Part shown: positions 1 through 10,371 of the stretch, piece after piece
How positions within the stretch are numbered: position 1 is the stretch's first letter
How the letters are laid out: each line of letters begins with the position of its first letter
Origin: Dinochytrium kinnereticum
Taxonomy: Eukaryota; Chytridiomycota; Chytridiomycetes; Chytridiales; Chytridiaceae
Direction: 5' to 3'
DNA: 64,000 nt
NCBI GenBank assembly: GCA_027604005.1
Contig: JADGJT010000042.1
Location: forward strand, 8,552-72,551
Program-made: the position numbers and the translations under genes
The notes under the pieces: model-generated
Told to the model about the DNA's origin: nothing
What the model saw: the letters and a program-made list of their open reading frames with translations, nothing else
Database searches by the model: none

Positions 1-2
1 CG

Positions 3-326
3 ATGATGCCACAGCAAGGTCCAAGGCCGATGATGCCACAGCAAGTCTCGGGGCCGATGATGCCACAGCAAGGTCCAAGGCCGATGATGCCACAGCAAGT
101 CTCGGGGCCGATGATGCAGCACCAAGGTCCTAGGCCGACGATGCCACCGCAAGGTCCAAGGCCGATGATGCAGCACCAAGGTCCTAGGCCGATGATGCCA
201 CAGCAAGTCCCAGGGCCGATGATGCCGCACCAAGTCTCGGGGCCGATGATGCAGCACCAAGGTCCTAGGCCGACGATGCCACAGCAAGTCTCAGGGCCGA
301 TGATGCAACAACAAGGTCCAAGGCCG
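3..326 (+). repeat. 12 x 27-bp coding minisatellite
   Basis: Twelve head-to-tail 27-bp units each encode 9 residues. Two main unit types (GPRP-ending and VSGP-ending) alternate, with Q-to-H and M-to-T variants. The array stays in frame and continues to the window edge, so the copy number seen here is a minimum. Confidence 0.95.
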
Positions 327-1910
327 AAAATTCAGCAACAGCAGCAGCTAAATCCTTCCGTTCCAGCGTTTCCACTCAAAATTCAAACACCTCAAATCAA
401 AACCCCGTCACCCCCGCCACTAAATGATGACTATGATGGCCCGGAGATCACTCGGAGCATTGTTTTGGAAGCGTTTGACCTAGGTTGCTCCATTCAGGAG
501 GTGCCGGATCGGTTGCCACGCCTTCGAAGGGAGGAATCTCATATGCAGCCTGCTCGTGAAAACGTGATTGGTATATCGTTTAATCAGCCTGCCACTGAAA
601 CAGTAAAAAACAACCTTCAGTTTCAAGTCGCCTCCCCTGCGTTTCTGCCAATTTGTGAAGTTGAGAATGACCTCAAAAAATACGAGATGGAGGAGGTCGA
701 ACGGGGTTGCTTTGATCCAATGGGTCGAATGCTTGCCGACGCTGAAGAAGGGCTATGCTATTCATTTATGTCTCACACTATTTGGGAGGAACCAAACACC
801 CTCCAACGTCCTTCCCGTAAAACTTCAACCAAGTCAAGTTCAATCGAAACTAACGAAGAACCATACATCCCGGTCGCCTTCCCACCTCCCCGACACAATG
901 GTGGTCCCCTCCCCGCCCTGTCTAGAGTCGAAAAACGTCGGCAAGCGTCACCTCTACCTGCCCAGACCGCAAACGGGGAGACGCTATTTCGAGATGGGTT
1001 TGGGAGGTTGAGGGTTGTCCGGAACAAGTGGGTGCCGACTGCCCACTTGTTTAATTCTGCTTTTGGTGGGAAGGATTCGGAAGCTCGTTCGGGGACATTA
1101 TGTGCTGCAGGCGAACGTCAGAAAATTGTGAGAAAAAAACGCGGGGCAGCTTCGCCTGTTAACGATCACCCGCACCATGACCTTCCATCTCGCTGCTCAA
1201 CCCCATCCCTCCAAGGTCCTCGCCGTCGATCCAACACAGAGGACGTTCCTCGATTGACGAATGGTGCTGTTGGGGTAATGGGCCGCGCAAAGTCTGCTTC
1301 GCCTAATGGAAATGGGGTGAGGAGCAGGTCGAGGGAATCGCCCCCTTACGATTTCAATGCGTTTGACGCAAAGCCACCCTTAGTGCCGCTCAAGTTGGAG
1401 CGCAGGGATATTCGTGAAAAGATGATGGGGGTAATGGGGGCCACTGCCGAAGTGACGCTGGAGAGCGGCAAAAGGGGCGGCATTAACATGAACAGTGTCA
1501 CGGGCGGGATAGCTTCTGCTGAGATCGCTGAGATGCAGATTCATCAAACTTTGCTGCTGCGTTCTGTTCAAGAGAGCAAGATTGAATTAAATCTTCCTCA
1601 TCATGGCCCTTCTACTACCACTGCGACCCTCTCTACCATTACATCGACCGCGGCTCACTCACTCTCCCTCCCCACACTTCCCGCTAAAATCGACTCGGCT
1701 GTCTCAATGTCTTTCGATTGTGAGATCACGAATGTTGAAAACATTGGACGCGATGGCAAGCCTCAGGTGCCGCAAGTTTCCGAAGTTCTTGAAGGGAAGT
1801 CGGCAACCACTCAAAGGATCTTGGGACGAAAGGATGGAGGAACTGTATGGGTTGATGACGATGCGTATGTTGTGAATGCGTTTAGGTCTTTGGGGGGGCT
1901 TTCGAAGTGA
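3..1910 (+). CDS. Pro/Gln/Met repeat protein, N-terminus outside the window
   Basis: The frame is open from the first bases of the window, so the true start probably lies upstream. The visible part is 635 residues ending in TGA. Residues 1-108 are twelve tandem 9-residue units alternating MMPQQGPRP-like and MMPQQVSGP-like forms, followed by a short poly-Gln run. The remainder is Ser/Pro/Arg-rich and looks disordered, with an acidic patch near residues 200-220 and a possible conserved short block (RDGFGRLRVV, about residue 330). I see no signal peptide, membrane segment or enzyme motif in the visible part, and no intron is needed. Function unknown. The repeats suggest a scaffold, adhesion or RNA/actin-associated disordered protein, but that is a guess. 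Confidence 0.75.
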   Translation: MMPQQGPRPMMPQQVSGPMMPQQGPRPMMPQQVSGPMMQHQGPRPTMPPQGPRPMMQHQGPRPMMPQQVPGPMMPHQVSGPMMQHQGPRPTMPQQVSGPMMQQQGPRPKIQQQQQLNPSVPAFPLKIQTPQIKTPSPPPLNDDYDGPEITRSIVLEAFDLGCSIQEVPDRLPRLRREESHMQPARENVIGISFNQPATETVKNNLQFQVASPAFLPICEVENDLKKYEMEEVERGCFDPMGRMLADAEEGLCYSFMSHTIWEEPNTLQRPSRKTSTKSSSIETNEEPYIPVAFPPPRHNGGPLPALSRVEKRRQASPLPAQTANGETLFRDGFGRLRVVRNKWVPTAHLFNSAFGGKDSEARSGTLCAAGERQKIVRKKRGAASPVNDHPHHDLPSRCSTPSLQGPRRRSNTEDVPRLTNGAVGVMGRAKSASPNGNGVRSRSRESPPYDFNAFDAKPPLVPLKLERRDIREKMMGVMGATAEVTLESGKRGGINMNSVTGGIASAEIAEMQIHQTLLLRSVQESKIELNLPHHGPSTTTATLSTITSTAAHSLSLPTLPAKIDSAVSMSFDCEITNVENIGRDGKPQVPQVSEVLEGKSATTQRILGRKDGGTVWVDDDAYVVNAFRSLGGLSK

Positions 1911-2888
1911 CATTGACGGTGCGGGTGTTGTGTCTTTTTACAGATTTTTAAGATTTGAATCGTGAACCTTTGGGTTTATGGTTTGTTTTACTTTTCAGCC
2001 TTATTTCCTTATATTTTTTGTTGCATATCAGGTAGGGGTAGTGATGTGGTTTTTATTGATCGGCTTTTCTGTGTGCGTTTATTTTTTTTACATTTTTGGT
2101 TTCTTTTTTGGCTGGGCTCTTCTTTAAGGCGTTTAACGTCTTATTATTGAGCGCTGGGTGGGTTAATGGTTCTGTTTGGCCGTCCTTACTTTTTACGGCC
2201 CGCTTCATTACGACCCAGTGTTTTCTCTTTTGTTGATGTTATTTCTTCCCCTTTTTTCCCTATAGCCTTTCTATTTGTTAAGTTTAGATTCACTTGGCTG
2301 GTTTTTGTTTCTGTTAGCCGTTCGCCATTACCTTGTGTCTTGAGAGGCTTTCATTTTTCTCTCTTGCAAACTTTTTCCTTCTTTGAGTTCTTCATTATGT
2401 TCTTTGTTTGCTTCATTCATGGGCATGACTTTCCATCCATCCCCCTGCTCCCCCCCCTCCCTTCTCCCCCGTCACCAAAATTTTCCACCGACGATGATCC
2501 GCAACCGCATCGCACATCCCTATACTCCTCACCTATTTACTCTACCCTAGTGCTATACCTCCCCCTGCGCACAACGCGCTCTTTCTTTTTTTGCCTTTTT
2601 GTTTTCGCACTCCTTTATCCCAAGCAACTCCACAGTATCCTCCGCTTGCATGAATCGTATCCCTCCCATCACCTTTGAATCCGTTGCATTGTTCATTAGT
2701 GAAAGTTGGGGCGCGTCGGCCCATGATTACTCCGTGCTGGTTCGAAACAGCACATTTGTTCTTTAATTAAAGTTTACTTGATCATTCTTCTTCGTTTTTC
2801 ATCCCCCCTTTGCTGAGAGAGCGTTTTTTTCTTCACTTCTTGTCGCTGTCATGGCCCTGCGGAGAAACGATAGAAAAAACACACGAAA
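1911..2888. other. Intergenic, pyrimidine-rich
   Basis: About 980 bases strongly rich in T and C on the + strand, typical of the 3' and 5' flanks in this genome. A 170-codon open frame at 2166-2678 is low-complexity F/L/S/P and has no protein-like features. I see no gene here. Confidence 0.6.
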
Positions 2889-5800
2889 ATGCAGGTGGTG
2901 GATTCAATTGTCAGAGTTCACTCATTTTCCTTTTCTTTTGAAAGTACATCATCATTTGGTTGCACTGGACGTTGTCCAACCGCATCAACGACGCCAGCGA
3001 TGACGGCCTCAACCGAACCACCGGCGACTGCCGGACCATCTGCACTGCCTAGTCCCGCGTCCGCTCCCGTGTCCACCGGCGACGATGCTTCTCCACCCAC
3101 CCTCCCAAGAGGCCCGCCACCGCCGTACGTTCCTCCACCTGCCTTCGCCACCACCCCAACGACGATCCCAATGGAAGACCGCAACCATCGTACGCTGCTA
3201 TTGTTCGTTCATGGATTCTTTGGATCTGAGGCTTCGTTTGGAACATTTCCGGCGGATTTGGTGCATTCGTTGAGACGCCCGCCGTATGATTTGAGGGGGT
3301 TGGAGTGTCGCATGCTGCCAACCTATGACTGTAAAGGGGATATTGGGAAAGCGGTGAATCATCTTTGTAATTGGTGTGGGTATAGCTTTTCGTTTCGAGT
3401 TGTGTGGGTTTGGCACTAATGAATTTGGTTATGCATCTCCTTTCTTTTTTCTTCTGTCTGGTCAGTGACGATGAATGCTGCTGCCCCAGAGTACGATTCT
3501 GTTGTTATACTTGCTCACTCTATGGGTGGGCTTTTAGCTGTTGATGGTATGGCCGTTTATTTCGTTGTTTTCTTCTCTCTCCAGCATTACTGGCTAACAG
3601 CCTTTACATTCGCAGCCTTTCGAAAACTCTACGACTCAGACAGGGAATGGCTGCCACCCAAGGACCTCCCTAAAAAACTTCAGAAAGACAAATCGATTAC
3701 ATCTTCTTCGACTTCAATCTCATCGAGCTCTTCGTGGTTTGGATTTTGGGGGGAGAAGAAGGTGGATGTGCAATTGAAGGGCGACACGGCAAAAGAAGGC
3801 GATGAAAAGAAGGCCGAAGTAGAGAAGGAAAAGGAGAGAGCCGACGGAAAGCTAAAGGAGGAAGGAAATGAGGAGAAGAACGGAAAAGTCGACCGTGAAG
3901 CCGAAGCCGCTATACCCGTTGAACCTACTGAAAAATATGCTACTGATTTGTCCTGGGAGGACCAGTCTCCTCCACCCATTTCTGGTCTAGCCAAGCAGCC
4001 TTTTCAATACCATACCGACTCGGCGCCCTCAAATTCCTTCCTTCCAGAGGTGAACATTATCTCCATCATCACGTTTGATTCTCCTTTCTTTGGCCTCCAT
4101 CCATCCGTTTACACAAGTGCAGCCCCCACACGCGCAGCCTCTATCATCACTCCTTTCATGGCTTCTATGCCCTCTTTACCCTCCATACCCTCCATGCCCT
4201 CCATGCCCTCCATGCCCTCTCTCCCAACCCTTCCCACGGCCTCCGAGACTTTCAAGTCCGCAAGCGAGACCGTCGCTTCTGTCCCAGCCGCGGCATACCG
4301 CGCCGCATCATGGGGAGGCTCTGCATCCTCCGCCGCCGCCGCCTCCGCTGCAGAAGGAACCCGTTCCGCCGTCTCTACCGCCGCATCTGTCGTTACCATG
4401 ATTCCAGCTGCAGCAGCCGAAGGGGCCGCAACTATGGCTCGTGGTGCCTCTTCGGCTGTTTCCTACGGGAGCGCTGTAGCGGGACAAGCGGCTGTTGCGA
4501 CCTTGAGAGCCGGGGCGGCGGTTGTGCACCAGGCTTCGAGTTTCACGGCTTCGAAGGTTGCAGGGGTTGCTGAGGCTGTTGCGCCGTCCAGTGGGAGTAC
4601 TGCTGAGAGTGTTCTGACGTCGAGGATGACAAATGCGGCGATTCAGGCGTTGCCGACGGTTGCGATTGCGGGGGCTGCTGCGGCGGTTAGCGCCGTGCCA
4701 TCTGCTATTGGGTTTGCAGCGACAGTTGTGCCGAGGATCACTTGGGGACGGATGGCGTTTGCTGGGGCCTCGGCGATGGTCGCGGCTACTGTGGTTGGGG
4801 CGAAAGTTATTCAGGATAAGGAGAAGGAGAAGGTAGAGGAGTTAAGGTATTTAGTTGAGGAGGTTCATACGAGGGAAGGTAGGAGGGAGGGAGATGAAGA
4901 GGAAGAGGATATTGGGAAGAGAGTTATGAGGGCATCGGGGGAGGAGGCTGGGGTAGGTGAGACGACTCCGGCTCCAGAAGGGGAGGATGTGACCTTGCTG
5001 TTTTACGAGAGCCAAGTTGCTGAGTCTGACCCTGCCGTGACATTTGAGTCGCCAAACGGCACGGATGCAACACCGATGGCGGAGACGGCCGGGATGGAGA
5101 CGGCTACATTAATAGCTGCCGCGGCTCTTGCTCATGCCGTCCAAAATAGTGGGATTGCGGAAGGCGACATAGAGGTGGACGCGAAACCGTCTATCCCGCC
5201 CACCTCCTCTGATTATAGTGATGACGCTAGTGAGGCTTTGAACCGTGCAGATTCAATCAATCCTAAAGCCGGTTCGATTCTTAGGAAGGCCTCTGCATCA
5301 CTTTTGAGGGCGACCCAAGGTGGCGCTACTGCGTCTGTGCCTATTGACGGGGTAGTGGATGAGGTGCGCGGGACTACCTGTCCGGAGGCTGTCCTGAGCA
5401 AGTCAGGGGCTTCTGAAAAAGATGATGCAGCATCCGCGACCCTCGTTGTCGCCCCAAGCCCTGCAACACTTTCTGACGCTGCAGAAGCAACAAATGCGGC
5501 TGCACCTACAGCATCTTCTTCTTGGATGCCTTGGCTGACCGTAGGTCTTGCGGGGGCTGCTATTGCAGCTGGGACTTACTATACTGGAGGACTGCTTCTC
5601 GCGGCACCGCTTGTTCAGAGCGTGGCAGTGACTTGGGCTGCTAGCCATGTGAATGAGGCATCAAAACACCTGCAATTTCTGTACCCGCTTTGGGGGGAGA
5701 CTCAGGAGGATTGGAGAAGGAGAGTTGAGGTTTTGCAAGGGGAGGTTGGGATGGGAAGATTGACGTTTAGGTGTTTCTTTGTGGAGGTTAGTGTTTGATC

Positions 5801-6597
5801 GCAAGCCTTTGTTTTCTGCTACTGCTCCGGTTTGGGCTCTGCCTCTGTTGTTTGTTTTTTTGTTTTTTTTTTGGGGGGGGGGGGGGGTTGAGATGGATGC
5901 CGCCTTAACCCTTGATCTTTTATTTTGATATTGATGTTTAACATTCTCTTGTTTGTTTCGGCAATAGCTTCCACCGCTTCCGACGCCAATGCCTGAGGCG
6001 AAGGCTGTACCTGTGAAAGGTGATATGAAGGCCGTCCCTGTGGGTGATGCCTCAAAGCCCGCTAGCCAGCAAACAATTATTTCTGGGGAGGCGACCCCTC
6101 TCAACTCAAACAATGAGTCAATACCTGACGCGATTCAAGTGACAAAGCCTGACGTAAAGAAAGGCGATGAGAAGAATGAAGGGCCTGTGAATTTGCACGC
6201 GACTGAAGGGACAATGAGTGACGAATCAACGGTTGATGAGAAGAAAGGAAAGGAAAAGAATGAACAGCCTGTCAATGAGCCTGTCAATCAGACTTCTTCC
6301 TCAAAGTCGACAAAGGCGCCAATCACAATGGAGGAGTCGACTCACAGGACGTTCATCAATCCACCCCCTCAGGAGCTGTGCCATCTCTTCCACCCACAAT
6401 CGAGTGATTGCGAGGACGTGATTGCAGCACATATGATGATGTTTGAGCGTAGCGTGAATCCAGGTGGCTACTGGCCAATGGTAGACCGAACAGGCGCGGT
6501 AGTCTCGCGCGCGGTCAAGACATGGCGACGGGTAGTTGGTGCACCGGGCAGCGCTGATCACCGACGACGCGTCAAGGTCGGTGTGCTTGCCATCTGA
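2889..6597 (+). CDS. DUF676-type alpha/beta hydrolase (putative lipase) with large Ala-rich insert
   Basis: Four-exon model: 2889-3375, 3466-3546, 3616-5786, 5968-6597, all frame-consistent, 1122 residues. The hydrolase core is visible as LLLFVHGFFGSEASF (oxyanion-loop strand), then AHSMGG, the Ser nucleophile elbow, in exon 2, then ITFDSPFFGLHPSVY. The end matches the fungal family pattern: HLQFLYPLW near the third-exon end and EDVIAAHMMMF...NPGGYW at the C-terminus. Between them sit an E/K-rich stretch, a run of PSM/PSL repeats, and several hundred Ala/Ser/Thr-rich residues with possible hydrophobic helices. Intron 2 (69 nt) is a multiple of three and open, so it could be retained. The start is uncertain: ATG 2889 or ATG 3000 (37 residues later). 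Likely an intracellular serine esterase or lipase; substrate unknown. Confidence 0.82.
4168..4230 (+). repeat. Short coding repeat, PSM/PSL/PSI units
   Basis: Imperfect 9-bp units (CCCTCCATG and variants) inside the hydrolase gene encode consecutive three-residue PSM-like units. They start the low-complexity Ala-rich insertion that follows. Confidence 0.8.
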
Positions 6598-7022
6598 TCT
6601 GATAGGGCAAGCGGTTGCCAGGATTGGACGGAGGAAGAAAGGGAGAAGGGGCGATGGGCGGCGATTGGGGAACTGGCGACAAACTGGACACAATCTGATT
6701 GGGGTTTTGCTCACCCCTTTCCGACCGAACAAAGGAAGGCGAATTCGACACGAGCTTTCGAGCTGATCGATGCTCGCTGGCTGGCTGCCTGACTTGACTG
6801 CTGCGAATAACAAAGAATTCTCGCTTCCTCGCTCTCTGTTTCCTTTTCCTTTTCTTTTTCTGGGCGGAAAGACTACAAAAAGTTGATTGGCAGGCACAGC
6901 AATAAATACCGAGGCCTTCCCCCGTTCCCTTCCCTTCAGACAACAGTTGAGCAGCTACAGCATACACACGGCATTTACGAATAGCACCGTCGACATCCAG
7001 AAACCGCTTCAGAACCACACCG
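6598..7022 (+). promoter_or_regulatory. Intergenic with TATA-like element upstream of 7023 gene
   Basis: About 425 bases between two + strand genes. An AATAAATA element near 6900-6907 lies about 115 bases before ATG 7023 and is followed by a C/A-rich leader, a plausible core promoter. Inferred from position and sequence only. Confidence 0.35.
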
Positions 7023-9271
7023 ATGGCACCGAACGCTGAGCGAAACTCGAAGCGCCCTCTATATGGGGAGAGCGACTGCGATAACTACAACGATGACCTG
7101 GAGCTGGGCATCTTTGACGGCGAACACGACCAGGAAGACGCACAATCCACAATCACGGCCTCCATGTACTCTGCGACGGACATGACGGAAGCGGACTCTA
7201 GCAACCAGATGAATCCCTACTTCGCTTATTTGGCTAACAACGACTCCGCCATCCCCTCACGGTCACGTTCTCCCTCCTCAGGCTCTGCTAGCGGCTCCGC
7301 CCCCTCCAGTTCAAGCGCAGCTCCTTTGACAACAACAGCATACTACCCGTACCCCCCACCCACCCTCGCCGACACGCCAGAGAGCGCCATTGTTGCGGAC
7401 GTCTACCGGGACATGTCCGCATCAGCAGAGCCTTCATGGATGGCTTCCACCAGCGGAACGATGTCGCTTTTTGACCACTCGCTCGTCGACGAGCTATCCG
7501 CTGACCTCGCTGAGATGCGGGCGATGGTGAGTGACCTGTATTTTTGTTGGTTTGTTTAGCGAGGGTGGGTAAGCAGTGGCTGAGGTCTCCCAGCCAGCTG
7601 TCGCCATCACCTGCGGGGAACTTTCCGTTCTTTCCAATCGCTCCACTCCCCTTTTACACCTTCCCTTGCGCTAATGAGTGATGAATCAGATTGAAATGGA
7701 GATGGATGGACTCTATCCCCAAAACGAGACCGAGGCAGAGAGCCCCATCTCTGTTCAAGAGCTGACCGAGTCAGCCCAACAATTCGCGGACGCTGCTCCC
7801 GAGCATACAGCTTGGGCCCGGCTTGGTCCCGTCCACGAAGGCCAATCCTGCCGAAGCCAAACGACACGAGAGGAGTCCGCCTATCTCTCCGACGCGACCG
7901 AGATGCAGTCCCTCCATTCTCACAGTGACTCGGAGACAACGCTTGGAGAAGAGGTTGAAATCGTTGCTGCGGATGGCCTTGACTTTAATCGGTTCGTGAG
8001 GGGGGTGCTTGATGAGGTCTTCCCCAGGAGTATGGAAACAGTTTCGGCTGATGACGGGATTCTCGATGCCGAAGTGTTGAACGCTGAGGTACTTGCCGCA
8101 GGGAAACAGACTGCGATGGACTTCATTATGCCTGAGATTCAACAGCGCAGTGCCTTGACACCCGCTGAAGCTCGTGCAGTTGAGTCAGGCGAAGTGGAGG
8201 GCTTCCAGGCGACGTCGGTCTCCGACTTTGAGTGCGAGGCTCTTGATGACTTTGTGGATGCCATTGCGGAAGAGGTTTGTGCTTGCCTTTTCCTTTTTGC
8301 TTTCCTTTGATCCGGAACTTGTATTTACCCTTCATTAACTCCAGGGGGCGACGTTTGTTGAGCGAACTTACTACGCCTCGCCGCAGGGTGTTGCTAGCGA
8401 TGCGGTCTTTGACTCTTCTGACTTCGACAACCTTGCAGCCATCTGGGCTGCCGAAGAGATCGAGTCCGGGTACCCGGCTGCACCGTCCTCTTACCCCATG
8501 GCAGAATTCTATGAGCGCGACGTTCTTACGCGTTACGAGATCGAGTCCCTATACACTTTGGACGACAACCAGGACCGCCAGATTGGTGACGAAGAGGTGG
8601 CCGCCATCGTTGCCAACGGGGAGGCCGTTGCCAGGTCGTCTCTAGTTATGTTTGTTGAGGAGATAGCTTCAGCTGATGAGCGAGAGGTGAGAATGGTCGA
8701 ACCTGAGGTGGTCTTGCAGCTAGAGGCGAGGGTTGAGGAGATTCACGAGTCGTTTGGGTCGCAATCGGCTTCTGAGGCTGAGGTTGATGCACAGAGTGAC
8801 CTTCTGGCCGTGATGGTTGACAAGGTATTGGCTGCTTCAAATTATGTCAATAGGTTGCTGACACATTCTTTCCACCAGAACCCCGTCGTCCACACAGAGT
8901 CAATTCTGTCCGATCTCAGCTCCAATGTTCACCGGGCAACCACCAAGCCCGTCGACTCGAGTGAGATCCTGAAGATGCTCCTCACCGAGGCCCGCCGCAT
9001 TCAGTGGAACAAGGCGGTTGAAGAAGCCAGCGGAGCTCCCAGCAGCGTGAAGGTGAACGCTGCCACTTCGATCGACCGATCGATTCAGAAGACGATGCCA
9101 GCCGGATCCGAGGGCGAGGGAGAGCTCGTCATGAAAGACGTCTACTCCAACGGCTTTACTGGTGGCCTTGACACCGATTCGGCTCTGGAGGCTGTGCTTA
9201 AGGAGGCCATGCGTCTTCTTGAGCTTAAGGCCTCTCAGAAGATACAGAAGAGGCCGATGGCGAAACTCTAA
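7023..9271 (+). CDS. Acidic protein of unknown function
   Basis: Three exons fit: 7023-7526, 7690-8274, 8345-9271, frame-consistent, 671 residues. An additional 54-nt GT..AG segment (8825-8878) is open and a multiple of three, so it may be spliced out. The protein is very acidic (D/E runs throughout) with a Ser/Pro-rich stretch near residues 75-105 and no signal peptide or transmembrane segment. Helical E/A/V-rich stretches dominate the middle, e.g. around the TPAEARAVESGEVEG block. I recognise no domain. Long acidic disordered proteins are often chaperone-like, nuclear or cytoskeleton-associated, but nothing here decides it. A TATA-like element lies upstream. Confidence 0.75.
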
Positions 9272-10371
9272 AGTCTCGACCACTTCTAGCACGACCTCGT
9301 TTGATGCTCTCTCATCAGCTCATCGTCTTGCTACTCCCTTTCTGTTTATCTTTTTGCTTTTTTTGTTTTTGTTTAGCCTTGAGCGCGACTCCTCTTAGGA
9401 TGTTTTGATGACTCGGCAATTTGCTTTTGTTATGCCCTGCTTGTTGACGGTGATTTGTTGAGCACCATTTGCTTGACTGATCCTTCCGTACTCCCTCTTG
9501 CGTTCAACCGCCTCGAATTGTATGAAATCACTGGAAACATGCCCGCCCCTCCCCCCTCTTTAGCCTTTCGCCCCGTTTTTCGTTATTTATTTTCGTTGTT
9601 TCATGTTGTTTCTTTTAAATGAAGAAGAATATAAATGGTCTGGAACCCTTATCACTGTTGCATTTTTGTCAAGCCTCGACTTGAACTCTTAAGGCATTTT
9701 GATTTAATACATCACACTCTCTCAAGGCAGCTTTTCAAAAAGAAGGGCAGTAGTGTCCTCGCCGGAAATAGGATTTGAACCGTCAGCCTTTCCTATAGTC
9801 ATTAAGCTCACTGATCGTATCAGTAGATGCCAACATCGCAGCACATGATTGGTTCGTTAAGTGCTGATGAGGAGAATCGTGTGAGGAAGTAGGGAGCTTG
9901 GCGGTATACTATTGGCCAGTTTGTTGTTTTACCGTTGGGGCAAAAGGTGTGGGAAGAATCAAGTAGCGCGGAAAGTCGACGCGGAGGGTTATAGGTTTAA
10001 GGATTCCGAAGAATCTCGTTCGTGTTGTTCGATTTGCTCATAAACCGAATGGAAATGATATTGGTGAAGCCGTCTTAAAAAGGAGTTATGGGTAGGGAAA
10101 ACGATTCGGTTTATAATAAATAGTGACTGGCAGACATTTTTCAGGGATTTCAACACTTCATATGAATGGCAGAGCAGAACAGGCAAGAAGTAAGGTAAAC
10201 ACAAAGAATGGCATTACATAATAGGACCAAAAACGTACAAGAAAATAGAAAAAAGGACGATATAACGGATTAACCGAAACAACGACTGAAAAGGCATCAA
10301 CCAAGAACGAACAACCTCAAACGATTCCAAAAATATTCGCACACCTCGGAGAGCTCACCCCCACCTCCACA
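9272..10371. other. Convergent intergenic region
   Basis: This 1.1-kb spacer separates the 3' ends of the acidic-protein gene (+) and the CAP-lectin gene (-). The first 350 bases are T-rich with an ATATAAATGG near 9628, probably 3' UTR. A tRNA B-box-like string lies near 9770 on the minus strand (see rejected items). I see no coding gene. Confidence 0.6.

Noticed and set aside
2166..2678. 170-codon open frame
   Set aside because: Low-complexity Phe/Leu/Ser/Pro from pyrimidine-rich DNA, no splice or domain support.
5661..6113. Minus-strand 150-codon frame
   Set aside because: Shadow across the last intron of the hydrolase gene.
9740..9860. tRNA-like B box (GGTTCAAATCC on the minus strand) near 9770-9780
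   Set aside because: The flanking bases do not form a T stem, and no acceptor stem or A box can be placed at tRNA spacing. At most a degenerate tRNA-derived fragment.
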